A stretch of DNA of 7,105 nucleotides from an uncultured bacterium (GTDB lineage: Bacteria > Patescibacteriota > Minisyncoccia > Phycocordibacterales > PALSA-1337). The stretch lies in NCBI GenBank assembly GCA_903868845.1, contig CAIPWS010000055.1, positions 1-7,105 on the forward strand. The letters run 5' to 3'. The notes beneath the pieces were generated by a model that was not told where the DNA came from, did not search any database, and saw nothing but the letters and a program-made list of their open reading frames with translations. Every line of letters begins with the position of its first letter. Within the stretch, counting starts at the first letter, position 1. A program made the position numbers and the translations under genes. Shown in pieces: positions 1 to 5,746 of the stretch.

Positions 1-1459
<1,459 letters not shown>

Positions 1460-1584
1460 AGGAATTCTAAGAACCACTTGTTACTTACCTACATTACTTA
1501 CTTTACAAAGTCATATAAAAACCAAATACGTCCACCGCCGGGTTTCATCGGTTTAAAATGACTTATCTAACTTGAAGTATGAAA

Positions 1585-1597
1585 TTTTCAAACAACA
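1585..1597 (-). promoter_or_regulatory. boxA-like rRNA antitermination element
   Basis: The minus strand reads TGTTGTTTGAAAA about 125 bases before the mature 23S 5' end. It differs at one position from the Bacillus-type rRNA boxA TGTTCTTTGAAAA as I recall it. BoxA RNA is bound by NusB/NusE and keeps polymerase from stopping in untranslated rRNA operons. Its position in a 23S leader supports the call, but the motif is short. Confidence 0.55.
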
Positions 1598-1605
1598 GTC
1601 GTTCT

Positions 1606-1633
1606 GAAAAGAAAAACCGCTTCATTGAGCGGC
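1606..1633 (-). terminator. Intrinsic terminator-like hairpin inside the 23S leader
   Basis: On the minus strand CCGCT (1628-1632) pairs with AGCGG (1617-1621) around a six-base loop, extendable by one G-U pair, and is followed directly by TTTTTCTTTT. It lies between the 23S promoter and the rRNA, so it would end most transcripts about 100 bases after their start unless polymerase is modified. It may be an attenuator, the end of a short RNA, or a processing structure. An upstream GCGGC (about 1670-1674) could pair with GCCGC of the stem and act as an antiterminator. Confidence 0.5.
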
Positions 1634-1715
1634 TACAGGTCACGCCGAAATTGCTTCGGTGTGGCTATTGCCGCAAATTTAGAGCGTTTTTCATATAAAT
1701 CATTCCGTGCGCATA

Positions 1716-1743
1716 AGTATACTTGTAGCCATATAAATGTCAA
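1716..1743 (-). promoter_or_regulatory. Sigma70-type promoter for the 23S rRNA
   Basis: On the minus strand a perfect TTGACA (1738-1743) is followed after 16 bases by TATACT (1716-1721). Transcription would start near 1709, giving a leader of about 250 bases before the mature 23S end. A GAAAAAG tract lies directly upstream of the -35 box, as a weak UP element might. This is the best promoter match in the window and points at the rRNA gene, which supports independent transcription of 23S. Confidence 0.75.
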
Positions 1744-1766
1744 GTCTTTTTCACACTTCCCACTTC

Positions 1767-1775
1767 TGTGGATAA
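1767..1775 (-). promoter_or_regulatory. Perfect DnaA box (TTATCCACA)
   Basis: The minus strand reads TTATCCACA, the strict consensus DnaA box, 24 bases upstream of the -35 hexamer of the 23S promoter. I found no second strict box in the window, so this is not an origin cluster. It could be a lone regulatory DnaA site or chance; a given 9-mer is expected about 0.05 times in 7.1 kb on two strands. Confidence 0.4.
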
Positions 1776-1779
1776 GGGA

Positions 1780-1830
1780 GCCTTGCAAAGCAAGGCGAAC
1801 ACTTACGCAAGGCGCAAGGTGGGGGTAAGT
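1780..1830. repeat. Short inverted and direct repeats upstream of the 23S promoter
   Basis: GCCTTGC (1780-1786) and GCAAGGC (1790-1796) form a perfect 7-bp hairpin with an AAA loop. GCAAGGCG recurs at 1807-1814 and GCAAGGT at 1814-1820. ACTTAC (1801-1806) is mirrored by GTAAGT (1825-1830). The block is more GC-rich than its surroundings. It may be a terminator remnant, a protein-binding region or a fragment of a palindromic repeat; its function is unknown. Confidence 0.55.
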
Positions 1831-1867
1831 ATTGGTTAAAAATGCCTGCAATACGGCCAAAATCTTC

Positions 1868-1902
1868 ATCAAAATTTGATTCTTTTTTTATCAAAATTTT
1901 AG
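1868..1902. promoter_or_regulatory. Candidate operator pair upstream of the MazF-like gene
   Basis: ATCAAAATTTGAT (1868-1880) is a perfect 13-bp palindrome. Its first ten bases recur at 1890-1899 in a degenerate copy, exactly 22 bases (two helical turns) downstream. The pair lies about 45-80 bases before the toxin start, where a repressor of a toxin-antitoxin operon would bind. AT-rich sequence makes chance palindromes easier, so this is moderate evidence. Confidence 0.35.
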
Positions 1903-1934
1903 AACTTTTTGAGCGAAATTTTATCTCAGTGGTT

Positions 1935-1940
1935 TATGAT
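1935..1940 (+). promoter_or_regulatory. Candidate -10 box of the MazF-like gene
   Basis: TATGAT lies six bases before the ATG at 1947, so transcription would start at or next to the start codon and the mRNA would be leaderless. No good -35 hexamer is present at 17 bases; the nearest is TTGAGC (1909-1914) with a long 20-base spacer. This makes the promoter weak or activator-dependent. Confidence 0.35.
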
Positions 1941-1946
1941 TACTTC

Positions 1947-2438
1947 ATGGAAAATACAAATAACAAGTACACAAAAGATTTTGATGGCTGGAATTTGAAA
2001 AAGAAGGCTCTAAACAAACGGGTACTACCACCAGAGTTCTTTTTCTTGGAACGCGAAGTTTGGTGGGCGTCTCTTGGTGTAAATATTGGTCATGAGATAA
2101 ATGGAAAACATGAAAGATATGAACGGCCTGTACTTGTCTTGAAAAAGATTGATTTTGATAGTCTACTAATATTACCTATTACAAGTACTATACTTACTGG
2201 AATTAATTTTTACTTGATAGAATACAAGGGACAGAAGATGACTCTTCTCTTTAATCAAATAAAATCCATAAGTGCAAATAGATTAATAAGACTTATTAGA
2301 AGATTAGATGAAAATGAATTCTCATATATAAAAAGTATGCTCCTAGACTTTTGTCTAAAAAACGAAACCCCGCATTGCAATGCGGGGAATCTCAATGGAC
2401 AGTTTCGGAAAGATAGTACAAGTATAACTCCAGATTAA
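1947..2438 (+). CDS. MazF/PemK-like type II toxin, endoribonuclease family
   Basis: The 163-residue product matches the MazF/PemK fold pattern, whose members cut mRNA and other RNAs at short motifs in the cytoplasm. REVWWASLGVNIG (residues 36-48) takes the place of the usual GE-[IV]-W-x-x-x-LG first strand. ERPVLVLKK (59-67) holds the conserved Arg60, LPITST (76-81) the conserved Thr79, and LFNQIKSISANRL (101-113) matches the xxDQI-R-x-x-x-x-RL strand. The basic 30-residue N-terminal extension is one I associate with CPR versions. I start it at 1947 because a longer frame from 1842 adds only low-complexity residues and would overlap the candidate operators and -10 box. No ribosome binding site is seen. 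The last 27 residues (from about 137) lie beyond the fold and are encoded over a GC-rich palindrome. No AbrB- or RHH-type antitoxin is adjacent; the next gene encodes an XRE protein. Confidence 0.82.
   Translation: MENTNNKYTKDFDGWNLKKKALNKRVLPPEFFFLEREVWWASLGVNIGHEINGKHERYERPVLVLKKIDFDSLLILPITSTILTGINFYLIEYKGQKMTLLFNQIKSISANRLIRLIRRLDENEFSYIKSMLLDFCLKNETPHCNAGNLNGQFRKDSTSITPD
2356..2387 (-). terminator. Perfect GC-rich palindrome inside the toxin 3' end; minus-strand terminator shape
   Basis: CCCCGCATTG (2368-2377) and CAATGCGGGG (2378-2387) form a perfect 20-bp palindrome in the toxin coding tail. On the minus strand it is followed by TTTCGTTTTTTAG, so it has the form of a terminator for leftward transcription, which could shield the region from read-through of the minus-strand genes. 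On the plus strand no T tract follows. A smaller TAGAC/GTCTA hairpin (2344-2357) lies beside it. It could instead be a palindromic repeat that inserted into the gene end. Confidence 0.45.
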
Positions 2439-2474
2439 AATAAAGCAATACTGGTAGGTGAAATATTCATCTAC

Positions 2475-2503
2475 TTGTAAATATGACTTATATGACATAT
2501 ACT
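2475..2503 (+). promoter_or_regulatory. Sigma70-type promoter of the XRE gene
   Basis: TTGTAA (2475-2480), a 17-base spacer and TATACT (2498-2503) predict a start near 2510, only a few bases before the ATG at 2513, so the transcript would be leaderless. The spacer carries two copies of ATATGAC nine bases apart (2481-2487, 2490-2496), possible half-sites for a regulator. The promoter shows that the XRE gene can be expressed separately from the toxin gene. Confidence 0.5.
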
Positions 2504-2512
2504 CAATACATC

Positions 2513-2803
2513 ATGAATACAAAATTAAAATACACAACTTTTGAAGCTTGGAGTAGAAAATGCATGCGAGATCCAAAATTTCGTCGTGCTGATGCTGCCA
2601 TCGAAGTTGAATTCCAAATCATCCACGATATTTTGGACAAGCGCATCAAGAAAGACATGACCCAAGCGGAGCTGGCTCGCAAGTCTGGTATCGGACAAGC
2701 TACACTATCGAGATTAGAGACTGGCAATTACAACCCTTCTATAAAGTTTTTACAGCGTGTGGCAAAAGCGCTCGATAGTGAGTTGACTGTTAGAATGATC
2801 TAA
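2513..2803 (+). CDS. XRE-family HTH regulator, HigA-like antitoxin
   Basis: The 96-residue product has a helical N-terminal part (residues 8-45) with the WSRKCMRDPKFRRAD pattern, then a Cro/C1-type helix-turn-helix: MTQAELARKSGIGQATLSRL (49-68), ETGNYNPSIKFLQRVAKAL (69-87). This is the usual shape of HigA-type antitoxins, which bind operator DNA and normally neutralise a HigB/RelE toxin encoded just upstream. Here the gene upstream, 74 bases away, encodes a MazF-like toxin and no RelE-like gene exists in the window. I chose the ATG at 2513 because it sits just after the predicted transcription start; frames from 2483 or 2492 begin inside the promoter. The gene meets the next one tail to tail with a four-base overlap (CTAA, 2800-2803). 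It could also be a solitary regulator. Confidence 0.8.
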   Translation: MNTKLKYTTFEAWSRKCMRDPKFRRADAAIEVEFQIIHDILDKRIKKDMTQAELARKSGIGQATLSRLETGNYNPSIKFLQRVAKALDSELTVRMI

Positions 2804-3855
2804 TTCACCTTCTCCAAGTGCATCGTCACGACGAAGTCGCCAGGAATAACTTGATTGGCAGTACCAGAGACACCGACTATTTGATTCATTGATTTTATAC
2901 ACTGAAGTATTGGATTCTTATTACCGAAACACTTCGAAACAGTATTCACGATGTCATAACCGAAGGCTGCACCGAAGTTTGGATCCTTGGCAAATTTGGC
3001 TACGTATTCATTTTTAAAATCAACTGCATTGTTTGGAAGAACGAAGTCGAAAGCTGTTGAATAATAAGTCATACCTGCTGGAGCTTGTTTTCTATTTTGA
3101 AGATCACTGAAGACTGCTGAAGTCTCTATAATTGGCATAGTGATATTGAGCTGCTGAGCCATCTTGAGAATGCCTAAACCTTCCAATGCTGTGGAGTCAG
3201 CAAACATAAACACATCTGCACCGGAAGCCTTCACCTTGGTCATAACAGTCGAATAATCTGTCTCTGCTGGTTTGAATGATTCTGCCAACACAACCTCTTT
3301 TCCGTATTGGGTGCTAAACTTTTTAATTATGTTTAAAACCGATGTTCCAAGATCATCATTTCTATAAATTACCGCTATCTTTTTAGCATTTATAACTGGT
3401 GAGGACGGATCGGTGAATGCCTGGATAGCATATATAGACGCATTGTTGTAATAGCGGATTGTATAATCATTTACTATTCCATCCCCAGTTGTGAGGGTGG
3501 CCAAGAGTGGAACTTTCTTATCCAAAGCGACCTTCGACAAAGCGAAGTTCACTGCAGAAAGAGCTGAGACGGTAAGATCTACTCCTTTGAGTTGTAATGC
3601 ATTGAATGCAGACACACCATCCGCTGGCGTTCCTTTTGTGTCTTCATAAACAATTCTTATATTTGGCTGATTTTCCAAAGCCAACTGCATACCATTTTTC
3701 AAATTTTCACCCCATGCTGCTGCAGGACCAGAAAGAGGTAGTGCTGCACCGATTGTAAAGACGTTACTGTTGCTGGGTTTATTTCTAGTTAATACAGCTG
3801 CAACCAGAATCACTACTGCGATGATAATCACTACGCTAAGGATTTTTTTGTTCAT
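2800..3855 (-). CDS. ABC-type branched-chain amino acid (LivJ-like) solute-binding protein
   Basis: The 351-residue protein has the periplasmic-binding-protein type 1 pattern of the LivJ/Peripla_BP_6 family. FTIGAALPLSGPAAAWGENLKNGMQLALE (about 33-61) is the hallmark N-terminal strand and helix, IRIVYEDTKGTPADGVSAFNAL (67-88) the next unit, and KKIAVIYRNDDLGTSVLNIIKKF (158-180) starts the second lobe, followed by TDYSTVMTKVKASGADVFMF (199-218). Residues 4-22 are a hydrophobic signal or anchor segment, with no lipobox cysteine, so the protein is probably membrane-anchored or secreted. Cys309 and Cys319 could form a disulfide. The ligand cannot be read from the sequence. No permease or ATPase gene is near, so it either serves a transporter encoded elsewhere or acts as a sensor. 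It is transcribed alone, and no Shine-Dalgarno sequence precedes the ATG. Confidence 0.85.
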   Translation of the reverse strand: MNKKILSVVIIIAVVILVAAVLTRNKPSNSNVFTIGAALPLSGPAAAWGENLKNGMQLALENQPNIRIVYEDTKGTPADGVSAFNALQLKGVDLTVSALSAVNFALSKVALDKKVPLLATLTTGDGIVNDYTIRYYNNASIYAIQAFTDPSSPVINAKKIAVIYRNDDLGTSVLNIIKKFSTQYGKEVVLAESFKPAETDYSTVMTKVKASGADVFMFADSTALEGLGILKMAQQLNITMPIIETSAVFSDLQNRKQAPAGMTYYSTAFDFVLPNNAVDFKNEYVAKFAKDPNFGAAFGYDIVNTVSKCFGNKNPILQCIKSMNQIVGVSGTANQVIPGDFVVTMHLEKVN

Positions 3856-3868
3856 GAAATTTTGGTTT

Positions 3869-3893
3869 TTTATACGGTAAATTATTACCCCGT
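3869..3893 (-). promoter_or_regulatory. Inverted repeat and alternative -10 before the binding-protein gene
   Basis: GGTAA (3876-3880) and TTACC (3885-3889) form an inverted repeat that extends outward to ACGG and CCGT with a two-base bulge, placed around the predicted start of transcription. It may be an operator or a 5' mRNA hairpin. On the minus strand TATAAA (3869-3874) is an alternative -10 box that would give a nearly leaderless mRNA, but its -35 position (AATTAC) is poor. Confidence 0.3.
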
Positions 3894-3894
3894 A

Positions 3895-3924
3895 ATTCTA
3901 CCCCCCCCCGCACACTCTTGGCAA
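3895..3924 (-). promoter_or_regulatory. Candidate promoter with a nine-base homopolymer in its spacer
   Basis: On the minus strand TTGCCA (3919-3924) and TAGAAT (3895-3900) are separated by 18 bases that include a run of nine G (nine C on the plus strand, 3901-3909). Transcription would start near 3888, about 33 bases before the binding-protein ATG. A homopolymer between -35 and -10 is the arrangement of known phase-variable promoters in Neisseria and Bordetella; loss of one base here would give the optimal 17-base spacer. Confidence 0.4.
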
Positions 3925-3997
3925 GTATGCCGAGATTGTTGTGTATGAATAAGTTGCAAATGAAGACGTAGGAAATAAATACTGAGGTACATCCACA

Positions 3998-4021
3998 GGA
4001 TATCTTCAGCAGAAGATATCC
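3998..4021. repeat. Perfect 10-bp inverted repeat with AGCA loop
   Basis: GGATATCTTC (3998-4007) and GAAGATATCC (4012-4021) form a perfect stem with a four-base loop, nine bases from the stronger terminator palindrome at 4031-4054. It lacks a following T tract on either strand, so it is unlikely to be a terminator itself. It could protect the 3' end of the upstream mRNA or bind a regulator of the binding-protein gene. Confidence 0.55.
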
Positions 4022-4026
4022 GAGGA

Positions 4027-4058
4027 CTAGAAAAGCCCTCTGCAGAGGGCTTTTCGTG
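4027..4058 (-). terminator. Bidirectional-shaped intrinsic terminator after the TM-helix gene
   Basis: A perfect palindrome of two 12-base arms (4031-4042 and 4043-4054) reads AAAAGCCCTCTG and its complement, so each strand has a GC stem followed by TTTT. It lies about 40 bases past the stop of the minus-strand TM-helix gene and separates that gene from the binding-protein promoter. No plus-strand gene needs it. Confidence 0.8.
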
Positions 4059-4091
4059 TACCGAAGGATTTGATTTCCTATGTCTTCAAAA

Positions 4092-4781
4092 CTATTCTCT
4101 GTTGAAGATATGAGCGGCTGTCTTCTCAACAATCTTCTGAGCTGTTTCCTTACCACCGAGGCCGAAGGCCAAACCGAGAGCAAGAGCAAGACCAGCAAAG
4201 AGGGCTGTAAGAATCATTTGGATCAAACCTGCTGCAACACCAAGCTGAACAAGGGCTGCCAAGATAGCGAAGATCCAGATAGACCACTTCGTGACGCGGC
4301 CGAGCAATTCTGCTGACTTCGAATGAGCAGCAAGAGCGCTAGCAACGACGAACTTCTGCAATGTAGAAGCAACGATAGCTGCAACCAAGAGCACAAGAAC
4401 TGCCACGATAACATTTGGTAGATAGCCAACAATCTGAGTCAAGAAAGCATTGACCTGGTCGAGACCAAGCATGCTAAGTGAGGCCATCAAGAAAACTACG
4501 ATGATGAACCACTTGACCAAAGCTCCTACGAAAGCACCAGAGTTCAAGCTGTAACCTGCACGCTTGACTACGTCTTCCATGCCGGCACCCTTCAAGGCTG
4601 TGTCGATCTTAAGAGCACGGAATAGGCTTTCGACAAGCTTCTCAATGAGAGCAGCCAAAACCCAACCGATTGCGAATATTATGAGAGCAATGACTAATAC
4701 TGGTATAAAACGTGCTACACCAGACCAAACGCTCTGAAGTGAAAGAGTGAATACATCACCCCAATTCTGAATCAATAACAT
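4092..4781 (-). CDS. Conserved TM-helix-repeat membrane protein, MscS/CmpX-related
   Basis: The 229-residue protein has about five hydrophobic segments (roughly residues 22-46, 84-107, 117-142, 163-184, 187-208) and belongs by pattern to the conserved TM helix repeat family (TM_helix, PF05552), relatives of small-conductance mechanosensitive channels such as Pseudomonas CmpX. The last helix, rich in Ala and Gly and ending GLAFGLGGKETAQKIVEK (203-220), resembles the pore-lining TM3 of MscS. The large cytoplasmic domain of MscS is absent, so channel activity is a family-based inference. The start is the first Met; the upstream stretch is very AT-rich and has no Shine-Dalgarno sequence. The gene follows the winged-helix gene by 47 bases on the same strand but has its own -10 candidates. 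Confidence 0.8.
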   Translation of the reverse strand: MLLIQNWGDVFTLSLQSVWSGVARFIPVLVIALIIFAIGWVLAALIEKLVESLFRALKIDTALKGAGMEDVVKRAGYSLNSGAFVGALVKWFIIVVFLMASLSMLGLDQVNAFLTQIVGYLPNVIVAVLVLLVAAIVASTLQKFVVASALAAHSKSAELLGRVTKWSIWIFAILAALVQLGVAAGLIQMILTALFAGLALALGLAFGLGGKETAQKIVEKTAAHIFNRE

Positions 4782-4789
4782 ATAATTAA

Positions 4790-4833
4790 ATTATATTTAA
4801 CTAATAATTAACGCTAGTAATGCATCAATTATA
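4790..4833 (-). promoter_or_regulatory. Promoter elements of the TM-helix gene
   Basis: The minus strand carries a consensus extended -10, TGGTATAAT (TATAAT at 4828-4833), which overlaps the stop codon of the upstream gene and would give a leader of about 40 bases. A second TATAAT (4790-4795) lies eight bases from the ATG and would give a leaderless mRNA. Neither has a clear -35 box; the extended -10 is the better candidate. Confidence 0.45.
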
Positions 4834-5449
4834 CCACGTTAAGTTTGTCTATGAGTGTCACGTGTGGATAGTCCAATATGTCGCGAACTAGACGGTCATG
4901 TATACCTAGGCGATATTCGAAGTCTTGCGTATCGAAGGCTGAATATGAGATCTCCTTTCCTATCTCTGCTTCTATGGTCTTGATTATGGCCTCTATTTTC
5001 AAGAGGTTCAGTTCTTCACCAACAACAAGAAGATCAACCCTGGAATCCCAGTTTTGGATAAATACACCGGCTGCGACTAGATACTTGATACGTCCAGCAG
5101 AAGCGAAGCACTTCGTGAGTGATTCATCCGCTTGAATACTTGCAACTGTGAGTAATGTCTTGAGAGGATTTAAGTATGGAAATTTCTCATTCAAAATGAA
5201 ACCAACTCCTTTGACTTTCTTCACTACCACGTTTTTTCCACGTTTGATCTGAACTTCTTTTGTTATCTTACGCTTGCGAATGAGGTCCGCCTTCATAAGA
5301 GTGTTCAATTCCCTTTTCGTAGTACCTGCAGAGCAACGACTCTTGTCTGCGACTTCCTTGGCGAAAAAAGGAATACCTTGGCTGAAAAGAAAAAGGCGTA
5401 TGATCCTGACCTTCGATTCGCTTCCAAATAATGCTGTTAGTGTGTCCAT
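4829..5449 (-). CDS. Winged-helix plus nucleotidyltransferase-like (degenerate) protein
   Basis: The 206-residue product starts with a winged helix-turn-helix: GSESKVRIIRLFLFSQG (9-25), then FFAKEVADKSRCSAGTTKRELNTLMKADLIRKRK (28-61), a typical helix 2-helix 3-wing pattern. The C-terminal part (about 120-205) resembles the MNT-type nucleotidyltransferase fold: AAGVFIQNWDSRVDLLVVGE (126-145), then DTQDFEYRLGIHDRLVRDILDYPHVTLI (173-200). In active enzymes the motif is hG[GS] followed by Dx[DE]. Here Gly128 and Asp139 remain, but the serine after Gly is Val and the second carboxylate is Leu, so catalysis is doubtful. A DNA-binding regulator or scaffold is more likely. The name or partner cannot be read from the sequence. 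No Shine-Dalgarno sequence precedes the start. Three 9-bp-spaced GGTT units just upstream could be an operator. Confidence 0.72.
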   Translation of the reverse strand: MDTLTALFGSESKVRIIRLFLFSQGIPFFAKEVADKSRCSAGTTKRELNTLMKADLIRKRKITKEVQIKRGKNVVVKKVKGVGFILNEKFPYLNPLKTLLTVASIQADESLTKCFASAGRIKYLVAAGVFIQNWDSRVDLLVVGEELNLLKIEAIIKTIEAEIGKEISYSAFDTQDFEYRLGIHDRLVRDILDYPHVTLIDKLNVV

Positions 5450-5464
5450 GATGTTAGTAAATGT

Positions 5465-5491
5465 CGGTTAATTTGGTTCGATTGGTTATGC
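5465..5491. repeat. Three 9-bp-periodic GGTT units upstream of the winged-helix gene
   Basis: CGGTTAATT, TGGTTCGAT and TGGTTATGC follow each other with a 9-base period just upstream of the minus-strand winged-helix gene (start 5449) and before the plus-strand rplJ promoter region. They could be half-sites for an autoregulator. The repeat is short and imperfect. Confidence 0.3.
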
Positions 5492-5540
5492 GGTGCATTT
5501 TAACAGATAATTGGAATAAGGAAAGGCATGAAAGGTACCC

Positions 5541-5568
5541 TTGCGTCCTGTCAATTTTTATGTAATTA
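5541..5568 (+). promoter_or_regulatory. Candidate rplJL promoter
   Basis: TTGCGT (5541-5546) and TAATTA (5563-5568) with a 16-base spacer would start the mRNA near 5575, just before the structured L10 leader. An alternative is TTGGTT (5482-5487) with GATAAT (5506-5511) at 18 bases, giving a longer leader of about 230 bases. Neither is strong and I cannot choose between them from sequence alone. Confidence 0.3.
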
Positions 5569-5582
5569 TCATTGCCATAGGC

Positions 5583-5746
5583 CCAAAGACAGAAGGCGCG
5601 CCGAACTAGACCGCAAATGCGGCTCAGTTATGCACTAAGACCTTCCGAGGTAAAAAACCGAATCTCTGGCCTTTTATAAAGGTCGAAAAACTAAACAATC
5701 AAGTAAAGACGAGGTTCACCTCGCATCTTTTGCTTGAAATTACAAA
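5583..5746 (+). promoter_or_regulatory. Ribosomal protein L10 leader with attenuator
   Basis: The 170 bases before rplJ hold consecutive hairpins: CCGCA/TGCGG (5611-5622), ACCT/AGGT around TCCG (5640-5651), a 7-bp stem of GGCCTTT with AAAGGTC (5668-5684), and CGAGG/CCTCG (5710-5723) followed by CATCTTTTG, which has terminator shape. This is the place and general form of the L10 leader, which excess L10-(L12)4 binds to shut off its own operon. Competing pairings exist: GACCTT (5639-5644) with AAGGTC (5679-5684), and CGAGGT (5646-5651) with ACCTCG (5718-5723). The latter would open the attenuator stem. The exact family match needs a covariance-model search. Confidence 0.6.

Noticed and set aside
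1460..1850. tRNA or 5S rRNA in the leader of the 23S gene
   Set aside because: No cloverleaf, TTCGA-type T loop or 5S-like sequence is seen on either strand.
1625..1872. Two short open frames (about 67 and 79 residues) on opposite strands
   Set aside because: They overlap the rRNA leader, promoter and repeats, lack ribosome sites and have no recognisable pattern.
1842..1946. Longer start of the MazF-like gene at 1842
   Set aside because: The extra 35 residues do not match the family and cover the operator-like palindromes and the -10 box.
2483..2512. Longer starts of the XRE gene at 2483 or 2492
   Set aside because: They lie inside the predicted promoter, upstream of its transcription start.
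3836..4432. Shadow frames on both strands around 3836-4432
   Set aside because: They run in the wrong frame through the binding-protein promoter, the terminators and the TM-helix gene, with low-complexity translations.
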